DNA of 64,000 bases. Origin: Brackiella oedipodis DSM 13743 (lineage in GTDB: Bacteria; Pseudomonadota; Gammaproteobacteria; Burkholderiales; Burkholderiaceae_B). The DNA lies in contig NZ_JHZJ01000009.1 of the NCBI RefSeq assembly GCF_000621025.1, forward strand, positions 1-64,000, read 5' to 3'. Positions 1 to 8,287 of the stretch are shown here, in pieces; within the stretch, counting starts at the first letter, position 1; every line of letters starts with the position of its first letter. The position numbers were made by a program, and so were the translations under genes. The notes beneath the pieces are model-generated. The model searched no databases and was not told the origin of the DNA. It saw only the letters and a list, made by a program, of their open reading frames with translations.

Positions 1-36
1 AGCTAACCGATACTAATTGCCCGTGAGGCTTGATCC
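1..36 (+). rRNA. rrl: 23S rRNA, 3' end (partial)
   Basis: The first bases match the conserved 3' terminus of bacterial 23S rRNA: the AGCTAACCG-ATACTAATTG segment followed by CCGTGAGGCTTGA. The rest of the gene lies upstream of the window. The end is placed at about 36 from similarity to other 23S ends; the mature end is set by processing and could differ by a few bases. 5S follows about 120 bases downstream on the same strand, as in a normal 16S-23S-5S operon, with no tRNA in between. Confidence 0.93.
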
Positions 37-157
37 TATAACTGATCAGGCTGAACAAAGAAACAAACAAACGTGTGCGTCAACACGTTCTACTACAAAC
101 ACAATCAGTGTTGTGCTTCTTTCTAATTGCTCAAAGACTGAGCCATACGAGCTTTAA

Positions 158-272
158 GTCTGACGACCATAGCAAAGTGGTCCCACGCCTTCCCATCCCG
201 AACAGGACCGTGAAACGCTTTTGCGCCGATGATAGTTGGTGGACACCCGTGAAAGTAGGTCATCGTCAGACT
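158..272 (+). rRNA. rrf: 5S ribosomal RNA
   Basis: The 115-base segment starts GTCTGACG and ends CGTCAGAC, so the two ends form a perfect 8-bp terminal helix. Inside it are typical 5S blocks: CCCACGCCTTCCCATCCCGA (loop B/helix III) and GGACACCCGTGAAAGTAGGTC (helix V/IV side). Its position about 120 bases after the 23S end and 11 bases before an intrinsic terminator is standard for the last gene of an rRNA operon. Confidence 0.96.
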
Positions 273-283
273 ATTTATTACTA

Positions 284-312
284 AACCCCGTCTTATACAG
301 ACGGGGTTTTTT
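284..312 (+). terminator. intrinsic terminator of the rRNA operon
   Basis: A perfect 9-bp stem (AACCCCGTC at 284-292 with GACGGGGTT at 300-308) with a 7-base loop runs into TTTT at 309-312. It lies 11 bases after the 5S gene and closes the rRNA operon. Confidence 0.9.
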
Positions 313-358
313 ATTGCCTAAAAAAATATAGCAAGTCACTGCCGAGCAGCACAGCGAG

Positions 359-425
359 CTAAGTGATCTAAGGCATCTAAGTTAGCTAAGTACTCTAGGC
401 AAACTAAGCAGTCTAATAAGCTAAG
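359..425. repeat. degenerate 9-bp tandem array, consensus CTAAGNNNN
   Basis: CTAAG or a one-base variant begins at 359, 368, 377, 386, 395 (CTAGG), 404, 413 (CTAAT) and 421. The first seven start exactly 9 bases apart and the last step is 8. The four bases after each core vary freely. On the minus strand one frame reads as a short run with leucine every third residue, but it has no start codon or ribosome binding site, so coding is unlikely. Function unknown. Confidence 0.75.
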
Positions 426-874
426 CGCCGTCAGCCTTCAAAGAAACTAATATTCACTCCGTGGCTAAGACCACGTCTTTATAAAAATGACGTACCTTTG
501 CACACAGCGATAAATTTATAAAGTGCTGTCTTGTCCCATGCGCGTAGGGCGTAAATAAATATCATATAGGCTAAACCCATAAGAAAATACGTCAAACGAG
601 ACGCTGCTCAGCATACTCTAAGCACAGCAAGGACGGCTATTTTTGGCTGTGACCACGTACCGCAACAACAACTTGTTGCTATTGTTTCACAAAGAGCCGA
701 GGCTGAGTCACTACTATCTGCTACCTAACATCTTTAAACTAACCACAACGTCTGTTATGGCACTTGTCATCTCAGCATGACTAGCTATCGCTTAGCGCTA
801 GAGTGAGCGCTAGGCATTGTCAATCTATATAACGAGCATGCTTAACTATGCCCCTATCTTTATTGTTTTTTTGC

Positions 875-900
875 AAAAAAAAGCCCCGACGCAGCGGGGC
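875..900 (-). terminator. intrinsic terminator for the 948-1403 gene
   Basis: A GCCCCG/CGGGGC stem (883-888 with 895-900) with a 6-base loop is flanked on its left by eight A residues, which read as a U-tract on the minus strand. It sits about 50 bases after the stop of the minus-strand gene. Confidence 0.85.
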
Positions 901-947
901 ACTGGAGTTAAACGGTAGTCACAGCGCGTTAATTATTTTTAATGATA

Positions 948-1403
948 TTACCAAGTAATCACGAGATCGCTTTTACTATGCGCAGAAACGGTTAGGTGTT
1001 TTTCATGAGAACGATTTTGGGAAGAAAGTGTGGCCGTGTATTTACCCTCTGGTAATTGAATATATAAGAAGGGACCCGTGTGTTGTTCAGTAAAAATGGT
1101 CTCGCCTTTGGCATTTTTGATCGTGACCTCGACATCACTCAAATAAGCTCGCTCTTTGGCTTCAGCAAACGTAAAGTGCACATTATAGTGTTGCGCTTCT
1201 TGCTTAATTTCGTACTGCTCTGACTGGCCATAACCCCCCGTCATATAGGCAATATCATGATCATTATTGCCTTTGCGAGCCGCCGCGTGCACATTGGTGT
1301 AACCCGTTATCAAAATACCAAAAGCGCATGCCGAAGCCAGCATAAATTGATTGAGCGTTTGACTGTCACGCTTTTTTAGCTTCTTGAGCTTTTTGAGTTT
1401 CAT
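948..1403 (-). CDS. small exported protein with a carboxypeptidase-regulatory-like fold
   Basis: Predicted 151 residues. The start chosen (MKLKKLKK) has AGGAG about 7 bases upstream; an in-frame ATG 7 codons earlier lacks one. A very basic N-terminus of lysine-leucine repeats precedes a hydrophobic stretch and a signal-peptidase-like AHA-type site (about residue 40), so export is likely. The mature part resembles a beta-sandwich of the carboxypeptidase regulatory or DUF4198 sort: a VxVTIKNAKGE strand, GPFLYIQLPEGKYTATL, then a closing strand ending DLVITW. Such domains are usually structural or binding modules of surface proteins. No enzyme motif is seen. It is 148 bases downstream of sbcC on the same strand and has its own terminator. 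Function unknown. Confidence 0.7.
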   Translation of the reverse strand: MKLKKLKKLKKRDSQTLNQFMLASACAFGILITGYTNVHAAARKGNNDHDIAYMTGGYGQSEQYEIKQEAQHYNVHFTFAEAKERAYLSDVEVTIKNAKGETIFTEQHTGPFLYIQLPEGKYTATLSSQNRSHEKHLTVSAHSKSDLVITW

Positions 1404-1551
1404 GGTAAATCTCCTGCAAACCATAACAACGAGCTAAATGAGATTCGTTCTTATGTATAGTCATGAACTAGTGTACTTGATAGCGGCGTGGCTAATTATT
1501 AATAAATGTAAGTATCACCTTACAAAATGTAACTAGTATCGATCTTTATGG

Positions 1552-4500
1552 CTAGGCGATGCGTTTGATGCCCGGGCCTTCTAACTGGCTACGTGAGTTG
1601 CTATTGGCAATGACCTTGATCGTGGTGGCAATCCGTTCCTTTAGGGCAGCTACGTGCGAAATAACTCCGATTAATTTACCTTCTTGATGTAGACTGGAGA
1701 GCGTATCGAGTGCCACATCCAGCGCTTCCTCATCTAACGTTCCAAACCCCTCATCCATAAACAAAGTGTCAATCTGTACTTTATTATTGGCCATATGCGA
1801 TAAGCCTAGCGCCAGAGCAAGACTAATAATAAAGCTCTCCCCACCCGAAAGATTTTTGATACTACGCATTTCGCTTCCTTGGAAATTATCCAATACATGT
1901 AGCTCTAAAGGACTGGCTTTGTGAGTGATTAATAAATAGCGATCACTCATGCGCCTCAGTTGCTGGTTCGCAAAATGCACCATGATTTCAAATGTTAAGC
2001 CTTGAGCAAAAGCTTGATATTTACTGCCATCAGAAGAACCAATCAACTCGTGGAGGTCGCCCCAGCGTTGGTAGTTGGCAGAAACTTTTTCTATGCGTTT
2101 AAGCTGTTCACTATGCTGCTGGCGAGCTTGGTCATTACGACGAATTTGGTAGTTGATCTGGTTGTTTTCTTCTCGGAGCTTTTTAAGTTCATGCTGTTGT
2201 TGCTGGAGCTGTTCTTGTAGCTGCGTTAGATTTACATGAGCCGTGATATATGAACGTGTCTCGGCTCTTTGCTGACGCAGTCGTAGCATATCCTGTAATA
2301 AAGCACGTTTTTGCTCAGTCAAGAGATCGTTTTGTTTTTGTAAATCTAGTCTTTCAGTCTGAGTTAAATGCGCGGCTTCAAATTCGTCTATCGTCGCAAA
2401 ACCACAGCGCTTTAAGTCTGTACGAAATCGCGTTTCAGCGTCCAGTAGTTCGCTTTGCAATTGGGTTCTTTCAGATTGGCTATTGGCAAGAATAGCCTGA
2501 TTGTTTTGAACCTCAGTGTTTATTTTTTGAAAGGATTGACGTTGTAGTTCATAATATGTTTCGCTCGTATTGACCTGTTCGCTGCTTAACTTTTGCTCTT
2601 GATCAGGTATCTTATCTTTAAGTAAATCATAGCGTTGTTGAGCATAATCAGAGATACGCTGATTGAGCAAAGCGACTTCTTCATCAAGTTGTTTAATTTG
2701 CGTTTCAGCATTAAGTAAATCTGCTTTTTCTAGGGCAAATTCATAGTTTGCTTCCTGCAATTGCTCCTGATTGTGCGCTATTTCTTTTTGCGTATTGAAC
2801 CAATCATCGCGCCTTTGTTTGAGTGCGTCTAGCAGTGCTGTCAGCTGCGACGCCTGAGAATCTTGTGCCAAGCTATCGGCGTCTTTCACATTAAGATCAT
2901 AGGGACTTAATTGCTGGTTCAATTGAGAGATCTCATGGCCTAGTTGCTGTTTAAAATCCTCTGCCGATTGCGCCGTGCTCTGTAAATGTTGTTGCAAGCT
3001 GCTTATTTCAGATTTGAGCTCTTTATTGCTATCTTGATAAGTATTTAAGGTGTGTTGTACCGCTTTGTATTGCTCTTCGAGTTGATTAATATCGGCATGT
3101 TGCTCTTCTAATTGGCGCAGTTGTTGATCCAGTTCATTTTGTTTAATGCCTTCCTGCTCGAATAAGGTTTTACAAAACTCTAGTGCCTTTTGTGGCTGAT
3201 CCTCATCATAAATCGCCAGGAATAAATAAAGCCAAGTCTCGTAATCTAGGGATTGAGCCTCTTTAGTATAGTCTTTAGCTACAATCATCTCTCGATGTTG
3301 CTGTGCCTTTTCGAGTGTTTGTTTGCGGCTGTTATCAAGATGCTTTACCTCAACGTTAAGCTCTTGAAGCTGTGCTTGCAAGCCTTGTATCTGTTCAAGG
3401 CAGTCTTTCTCTTGATGTTGCAGCTCAGCGATTTCTTGCGTTTTGGCGTGATAAAGCGCCTCACTCTCATGGTCAACATTGGGATTGTCGTGATCAATGC
3501 TGGGGTGATCTGTAGCACCACACAAGGGACAAGGTTCATGCGCTTGTAAACGATGACGATAATTCGCTAATTCTTTTTGTAACTGGAGGACTTGTAATTC
3601 AGCATTGGCCGCACGTAGCGGTGCTTCAAAAGTGTTAAGGGCTTCTTTTTGGCCTTGCACTTTGGTCTGTAAGGTCTGTCGATGGGCAGTTAGGCGTTCT
3701 ATCTTTTCTACAAGTTGGCTCTGTTCAATCCGTAGACTTTGAAGATTTTCTATCCGTTTAATTTTTTCATCCCATGCGTATTGTCTAGTCACACTTTCAT
3801 TTTTTAGTTGACTAAGACGGCTTATACTGCTGTTGGCTTGAAGTTGGACCAGTCTTTGCTTAGCGGCTTGCAGTGTTTGCAGCGATTGCTCGTGCTCATG
3901 CGTGTGTTTTTGAAGTTGACTGGTTTGCTCCTCAAGCTGTGTTTGTTTGCTGTTTAGCTCTAAGTTTAATTCTTGTAGGCGATGCTTGTTATCTTGCCAC
4001 TGTAGGCTAAATTTCTGTACTAGCTTAACCGCTTGAGAAATGGCATTGAAATCCTGAATGAGCCCTTCATCGGTTTGGTGCTGGGTTTGTCTTTGCGTCA
4101 ATTGCGACACCTTATTTTGCAGCTCTTCGATTTTGCTATCGATCTGCTGTATGACATGCGTTGAATCGGTTTGCACCTGTAGTTGTTGCTGCAATAGGGT
4201 TTTGTGCTTGTCAAGCGCCTCCTTTTTTTCTTGAATTTGCTGATCCAATGCCCGAGTTTTCTCCAGTTTAGGCATGAGCGTTTGATAGGCTTGCTTTGCT
4301 TCAGAAAAGCTCTGCTGCGCTTGGGCTAATTGCGCTTTCTGCTGTGCTAAACGTTGTTGCAATTCAGGCGCGAAGGTCTGCGCTTGTTCGATTTTTTGGT
4401 CTAATTGCCGTGTGGTATCGCGTAAATGGTTAAAACTTGTGTACGATACTTGGGCGCCTAAGGCCTGATTGGCACGTCTTAATTTTTGTTGTTGAGGCAG

Positions 4501-5343
4501 GAAGGCTTGAGAGGCGGCGCGTAGATTTTTCTTGCTGTGCTGATAGCTGGTAAATAGCTTTCGAAACTTATCAAGTTGCTCGTGATAGGAAATCTGTTGT
4601 TCCGTGTTTTTAATCGCTCTTTCTTGGCTGAGCGTTTGCTCTTGGAGTGCGTTGGCTTGGTGCTTTAGGGCCTGCTCCTCTGCCTCTGAAAGTAGATCGA
4701 TACTCTCAAGCTTCTTAAGTTCAAACTTTTGGCTATTGTGAGCTTCGGTTTTGAGTTCATGCACTTTTTTGGAAATTTCTGCATAAATCGGGGTGCCTGT
4801 GATTTCTTGTAAAAGATAGGCTCGCTCCTTAGGGCTGCATTGCAAGAATTCGGCGAACTTACCCTGCGCTAATAGCACCGTGCGAGTAAATCGCTCATAA
4901 TCCAAACCACTTTTCTCAATCGTTAGGGCCAGCACTTCCGAGGCCTTGCTCGCTAATAATTTGGCTTTATCGTCGTTGATATGCTGTAATTGAGCGATTT
5001 CATGCTTGTAATTTTGCAATTTGCCTTGTGGACTTCGACGCGCTTTATGCTGATACCAGTAATTGCGAAAAATCCCAGCACGCGTTTTATAAGTCACTTC
5101 AGCAAAACACTCGGCTTGTTGACGTGACATGATTTCGTTTTGGCTTGCATTGATCTGGCTCAGACGTGGCGTGCGACCATACAATGCCAAGCAAATAGCG
5201 TCAAGCAAAGTGCTCTTACCGGCCCCGGTCGGGCCTGAGATACAAAATAAACCCGATTCAAGATAAGCAGGATGGGTGAAATCAATAAACCATTCCCCTT
5301 CGAGTGAATTTAGGTTTTGAAAACGGACATTTAATATACGCAT
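1552..5343 (-). CDS. sbcC: exonuclease SbcCD subunit SbcC
   Basis: Predicted 1263 residues, large for SbcC (E. coli 1048). It is the Rad50-like ATPase of the SbcCD nuclease, which cleaves hairpins and processes blocked DNA ends. Walker A (GPTGAGKS) is at 37-44. Two long glutamine-rich coiled coils flank a zinc-hook CPLC near residue 605. The ABC signature LSGGES is near 1165 and Walker B (LFMDEGFG) near 1198. The gene follows sbcD with a 19-base gap, so the pair is an operon in the usual D-C order. The extra length lies in the coiled-coil arms, implying a longer hook spacing. The call is firm. Confidence 0.97.
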   Translation of the reverse strand: MRILNVRFQNLNSLEGEWFIDFTHPAYLESGLFCISGPTGAGKSTLLDAICLALYGRTPRLSQINASQNEIMSRQQAECFAEVTYKTRAGIFRNYWYQHKARRSPQGKLQNYKHEIAQLQHINDDKAKLLASKASEVLALTIEKSGLDYERFTRTVLLAQGKFAEFLQCSPKERAYLLQEITGTPIYAEISKKVHELKTEAHNSQKFELKKLESIDLLSEAEEQALKHQANALQEQTLSQERAIKNTEQQISYHEQLDKFRKLFTSYQHSKKNLRAASQAFLPQQQKLRRANQALGAQVSYTSFNHLRDTTRQLDQKIEQAQTFAPELQQRLAQQKAQLAQAQQSFSEAKQAYQTLMPKLEKTRALDQQIQEKKEALDKHKTLLQQQLQVQTDSTHVIQQIDSKIEELQNKVSQLTQRQTQHQTDEGLIQDFNAISQAVKLVQKFSLQWQDNKHRLQELNLELNSKQTQLEEQTSQLQKHTHEHEQSLQTLQAAKQRLVQLQANSSISRLSQLKNESVTRQYAWDEKIKRIENLQSLRIEQSQLVEKIERLTAHRQTLQTKVQGQKEALNTFEAPLRAANAELQVLQLQKELANYRHRLQAHEPCPLCGATDHPSIDHDNPNVDHESEALYHAKTQEIAELQHQEKDCLEQIQGLQAQLQELNVEVKHLDNSRKQTLEKAQQHREMIVAKDYTKEAQSLDYETWLYLFLAIYDEDQPQKALEFCKTLFEQEGIKQNELDQQLRQLEEQHADINQLEEQYKAVQHTLNTYQDSNKELKSEISSLQQHLQSTAQSAEDFKQQLGHEISQLNQQLSPYDLNVKDADSLAQDSQASQLTALLDALKQRRDDWFNTQKEIAHNQEQLQEANYEFALEKADLLNAETQIKQLDEEVALLNQRISDYAQQRYDLLKDKIPDQEQKLSSEQVNTSETYYELQRQSFQKINTEVQNNQAILANSQSERTQLQSELLDAETRFRTDLKRCGFATIDEFEAAHLTQTERLDLQKQNDLLTEQKRALLQDMLRLRQQRAETRSYITAHVNLTQLQEQLQQQQHELKKLREENNQINYQIRRNDQARQQHSEQLKRIEKVSANYQRWGDLHELIGSSDGSKYQAFAQGLTFEIMVHFANQQLRRMSDRYLLITHKASPLELHVLDNFQGSEMRSIKNLSGGESFIISLALALGLSHMANNKVQIDTLFMDEGFGTLDEEALDVALDTLSSLHQEGKLIGVISHVAALKERIATTIKVIANSNSRSQLEGPGIKRIA

Positions 5344-5362
5344 AGTTGCTGTGGCTTAAGAA

Positions 5363-6571
5363 TTATTCGAGTGTTAAGTGATGAATGGCTTCTTGATAGG
5401 TTTGTTTAAGGGTCTGGCGGGCTTCACCTTGTATTTCGTGACTATCCAGACAGCGTTCAAAGACCTCCTCGTGACGTAGGTCTTCTAGGGCGGGTTGCTC
5501 CACCTCTACATTAAACACCTGATGGATTAAGCGTTGATTGTAGAGTTTTAGTAACTCAACTTGACTGCCTTGCAACGCCTGTTGCAGGCTGTGTTTGAGA
5601 TTACTGGCCACCGCTTGGCCGGTATAGCGTGCTTCTAGCCAAACTGAGCAATTGTCTTGTTTAAGCTGCTCAATGCCCTCTAATAGTTCTGTCATATCAC
5701 CTTGTAAACGCGCTAGACACTGAAACTTGGGGATCGCAATCGGCGTGACAGTAGACAGTGTGGCTCCCACAAACTCCACTATGAGCACTTCTTTTTGTTG
5801 AGCGGCTTCACCAAATCCCATCGCGATAGGTGAACCGCAATAGCGGATATGGTCTAAGCCATTGATTTTTTGGGGAACATGGATATGTCCTAAAGCGACA
5901 TAGTCAAAACAAGCAGGAAAAATGTCGGCGCGTACGGCGCCTTCGTTACCTACATAGAGCTCACGCACCCCATCATCATCGGTAGTTTTGCCTCCCACCA
6001 TGAAAAGGTGACCCGTGGCCATGAGTGGCACCTGATGTTGCTGCGCAATGAGTTGCGCTTGCTCAGCCACTGTTTGATAGTGCGTTTGGATGCCTTTGAC
6101 AATATTTTGATCTTTGTCTGCGATGTTTTCAAAGGCTTCGACCTGACGGATATCGCGCTCATGTAAATAGGGTACGGCACACACCACTAACTCCACGTTC
6201 TGATCGGCGTTTTTGAGGACGAGAATTTCCTCTTCGGGTGCCGTCGCTTGGCCAACCACATGAATATTCATGTGTTTTAGTAAGAGGCGGGGTGCATTTA
6301 ATAGTGTTGCAGAATCATGGTTGCCACCGACAATGATGCAGTGACGACAACAGGTATTTTGGAGGCGATACAAAAAATCATAATACAGCGCTTGTGTCGA
6401 AGCACTAGGGGTGGTGGTATCAAAAATATCACCGGCTACAATCAGCGCATCGACGTGTTGTTCTTGGATACATACTAGGAGCCAATCGAGCCAAGCCGAG
6501 AATTCAGCATGGCGATTTTTACCTAGCAGGCGACGGCCTAAATGCCAATCGGAAGTATGTAAAATTCGCAT
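5363..6571 (-). CDS. sbcD: exonuclease SbcCD subunit SbcD
   Basis: Predicted 402 residues, the usual length. It is the Mre11-like, Mn-dependent phosphoesterase subunit of SbcCD. The calcineurin-type metallophosphatase motifs are complete and in order: SDWHLG (7-12), GDIFD (47-51), GNHD (83-86), TGHLF and GHIH. The C-terminal third is the capping and SbcC-binding domain. It is the first gene of the sbcDC pair and diverges from the HugZ-like gene across 49 bases that must hold both promoters. Confidence 0.97.
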   Translation of the reverse strand: MRILHTSDWHLGRRLLGKNRHAEFSAWLDWLLVCIQEQHVDALIVAGDIFDTTTPSASTQALYYDFLYRLQNTCCRHCIIVGGNHDSATLLNAPRLLLKHMNIHVVGQATAPEEEILVLKNADQNVELVVCAVPYLHERDIRQVEAFENIADKDQNIVKGIQTHYQTVAEQAQLIAQQHQVPLMATGHLFMVGGKTTDDDGVRELYVGNEGAVRADIFPACFDYVALGHIHVPQKINGLDHIRYCGSPIAMGFGEAAQQKEVLIVEFVGATLSTVTPIAIPKFQCLARLQGDMTELLEGIEQLKQDNCSVWLEARYTGQAVASNLKHSLQQALQGSQVELLKLYNQRLIHQVFNVEVEQPALEDLRHEEVFERCLDSHEIQGEARQTLKQTYQEAIHHLTLE

Positions 6572-6620
6572 AAATATTGCTAATATAAAAGAATTAAAAT
6601 TTCTCTAAAAAGGAATGCTT

Positions 6621-7160
6621 ATGAGTGTTGATAAGCGCGAATATAAAGTCACAGATGCCGAGCAATTGCAGTTACTACAAGCACAACTCAAGCAACTGCT
6701 GCAGGAACAGCGTAGTCTATTGATATCCAGTATAGATGATGAAGGCTTACCGCATGCAAGTTACGCACCGTTTGTGCAGGTGCCAGAGGATCAAGGATTT
6801 TATATTTTTGTCTCAGAATTGGCGGCGCACACTCAGTATGTCTTAGATCGCCCCCAGGTGCAAGCCATGATCATCGAGGACGAAGCGCGCACCAAAAATA
6901 TCTTTGCGCGTCTACGCGTGACCTATAGTTGTAACGCCCAAGAGATCAGTCGTGATGAGCCATCCTATGACCAAATTTTAGATGCGATGACCCAGCGTTG
7001 CGGCAAAACGCTGGAGTTATTGCGTAGTTTTGTCGATTTTAAATTAATCCGATTGCTCCCTTCTAAAGGCGTACTAGTTACGGGGTTTGGTAAGGCCTAC
7101 CGAATCGATACCAAGGGGCATCTTGAGCACATTACCGAAAAAAATCTCAAACAAAAATAA
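6621..7160 (+). CDS. HugZ-family split-barrel protein (haem utilisation / FMN-binding)
   Basis: Predicted 179 residues. The start at 6621 has AGGA 7 bases upstream; an ATG two codons earlier overlaps that site. The body fits the pyridoxamine-phosphate-oxidase-like split barrel: LLISSIDDEGLPHASYAPF (strands 1-3), FYIFVSELAAHTQYVL and the PQVQAMIIEDE strand. The C-terminal GFGKAYRID segment is typical of the HugZ/HutZ haem-iron group. Members bind haem or flavin and some degrade haem. No haem transporter or TonB gene is nearby, so the in vivo role is open; a general FMN-binding oxidase is the alternative. Two small lipoprotein genes follow on the same strand. Confidence 0.8.
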   Translation: MSVDKREYKVTDAEQLQLLQAQLKQLLQEQRSLLISSIDDEGLPHASYAPFVQVPEDQGFYIFVSELAAHTQYVLDRPQVQAMIIEDEARTKNIFARLRVTYSCNAQEISRDEPSYDQILDAMTQRCGKTLELLRSFVDFKLIRLLPSKGVLVTGFGKAYRIDTKGHLEHITEKNLKQK

Positions 7161-7197
7161 CGTACAATAGGGTCTATTGTTTTTTATATCAATTACT

Positions 7198-7485
7198 ATG
7201 CGTATTTCATCTATTCTTCGTGCCTTGCCTTTATTGAGTTTGCCTTTGTTGGCGGCTTGCGCACAGCCCATTCTTAATGACATCAGTGACCAAGAGATTG
7301 CGGCTATGAACTGCAAACAACTCAGCAAACAAAATGATTATCTATTGCTCAAACTCGTGCAATTGCGTGAGAATCGTTTGCCCTTCAAAACCGACGATGA
7401 TGTGGATGAAGCACGCCAAGAAGCGCAGCGTCGCCTCAAAAAAGTCGAAGAGAGCAGTGTTCAGAAATTTTGCACCTTTGGCTAA
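7198..7485 (+). CDS. small lipoprotein with a conserved-looking cysteine pair
   Basis: Predicted 95 residues. The start MRISSILRAL gives a compact lipoprotein signal peptide ending in the lipobox LLAAC with Cys21 as the acylated residue; an earlier in-frame ATG would disturb the signal. The mature 75 residues are charged and probably helical, with two further cysteines (Cys39 and Cys92) that could form a disulfide in the periplasm. No known domain was recognised. It lies 37 bases after the HugZ-like gene and 22 before a second small lipoprotein built the same way, so the two may be co-transcribed. Confidence 0.75.
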   Translation: MRISSILRALPLLSLPLLAACAQPILNDISDQEIAAMNCKQLSKQNDYLLLKLVQLRENRLPFKTDDDVDEARQEAQRRLKKVEESSVQKFCTFG

Positions 7486-7507
7486 TTGATTGCTTATCAG
7501 GTTTTCT

Positions 7508-7747
7508 ATGAAACTAATTTCTTTGTCCAGTCTCATTTTGTCAACGGTTATGTTAGCCGCGTGTGGTAGTACCGAAGTTGAGCATAGTCGCGCCGCCGAA
7601 TGCTCACGGATCAACTCCAAAATCGTCACTGCACCAAGCTCTACGCCCGGTATGGGCGGTGGCAATTTTATAAGTCGTAACCAAGCGAATCAACAAGCGG
7701 ACGACGAAAGATCTAGAGCGCGTCGCTTAGGTTGTGGCACCTACTAG
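7508..7747 (+). CDS. small lipoprotein, second of a tandem pair
   Basis: Predicted 79 residues. The start MKLISLSSLI gives a signal peptide with lipobox MLAAC (acylated Cys19). The mature part is about 60 residues with a glycine-rich centre (PGMGGGNF), an arginine-rich end and two extra cysteines (Cys32, Cys76), the same arrangement as in the gene just upstream. No domain was recognised. An upstream in-frame ATG would add six residues and give a poorer signal peptide. It converges on rnhA with 60 bases between stops and no clear terminator. Confidence 0.72.
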   Translation: MKLISLSSLILSTVMLAACGSTEVEHSRAAECSRINSKIVTAPSSTPGMGGGNFISRNQANQQADDERSRARRLGCGTY

Positions 7748-7807
7748 ATCAATAACGCCATTTTTGATATTTGTGACATTCTCGCCATCTGCGCTATGAG
7801 CTCGTCT

Positions 7808-8287
7808 TTAGTCGCTGGATGAGTTGGTCTGAGCCGGATTATCTTGTAGCATGACTTGACTGACACCTTGATTGGCCAGGGTGTCAGCCATCTCATTGCC
7901 TTCGTTACCGGCATGGCCTTTGACCCAATGCCAATTAATGTGATGGGGCTCGCTCAGCGCTTGTAGTTTTTGCCAGAGATCAGCATTTTTGACGGGTTTA
8001 TTGGCAGAGGTTCGCCAGTTTTTTTTGATCCAATTGGGTAGCCACTCGGTTAAACCTTTTTTGACATATTGCGAATCGACGTACAATTCAATTGTGCTGG
8101 GCTTGTTTAGGGCCTGCAATGCCTCGATTACTGCCATGAGCTCCATACGATTGTTGGTCGTATCTAGTTCACCTCCAAAGAGTTTTTTGTGATGCGAGCC
8201 GTAGGTGAGGTAGGCTCCCCAACCGCCGGGGCCTGGATTACCTTTGCAGGCACCATCGGTCCAAATTTTAAGTTTTGCTTCACTCAT
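7808..8287 (-). CDS. rnhA: ribonuclease HI
   Basis: Predicted 159 residues, normal length. It degrades the RNA strand of RNA-DNA hybrids in the cytoplasm. The catalytic carboxylates are in context: D in [18 protein letters not shown] in [14 protein letters not shown] in [11 protein letters not shown] and the late D in NEMADTLA. The handle region WIKKNWRTS is present. Its start codon overlaps the stop of the upstream methyltransferase gene by 8 bases, so translation is probably coupled. The neighbourhood matches the E. coli yafS-rnhA-dnaQ area. Confidence 0.97.
   Translation of the reverse strand: MSEAKLKIWTDGACKGNPGPGGWGAYLTYGSHHKKLFGGELDTTNNRMELMAVIEALQALNKPSTIELYVDSQYVKKGLTEWLPNWIKKNWRTSANKPVKNADLWQKLQALSEPHHINWHWVKGHAGNEGNEMADTLANQGVSQVMLQDNPAQTNSSSD

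Larger units (their letters stand above)
313..947. other. gene-free spacer after the rRNA operon
   Basis: No coding frame with a plausible start, ribosome binding site or composition was found in these 635 bases. The spacer holds a 9-bp-periodic CTAAG array (359-425), a perfect 7-bp hairpin with a 4-base loop (GCAACAA 662-668, TTGTTGC 673-679), a second perfect 7-bp hairpin (TAGCGCT 793-799, AGCGCTA 806-812) and the terminator of the minus-strand gene downstream (875-900). A small RNA is possible but no convincing promoter was seen. Confidence 0.6.

Noticed and set aside
75-284. 69-codon frame on the plus strand
   Set aside because: It overlaps the 5S rRNA gene completely and has no independent support.
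340-430. Minus-strand leucine-periodic frame across the CTAAG array
   Set aside because: It has no start codon, is bounded by a TGA a few codons upstream and lacks a ribosome binding site.
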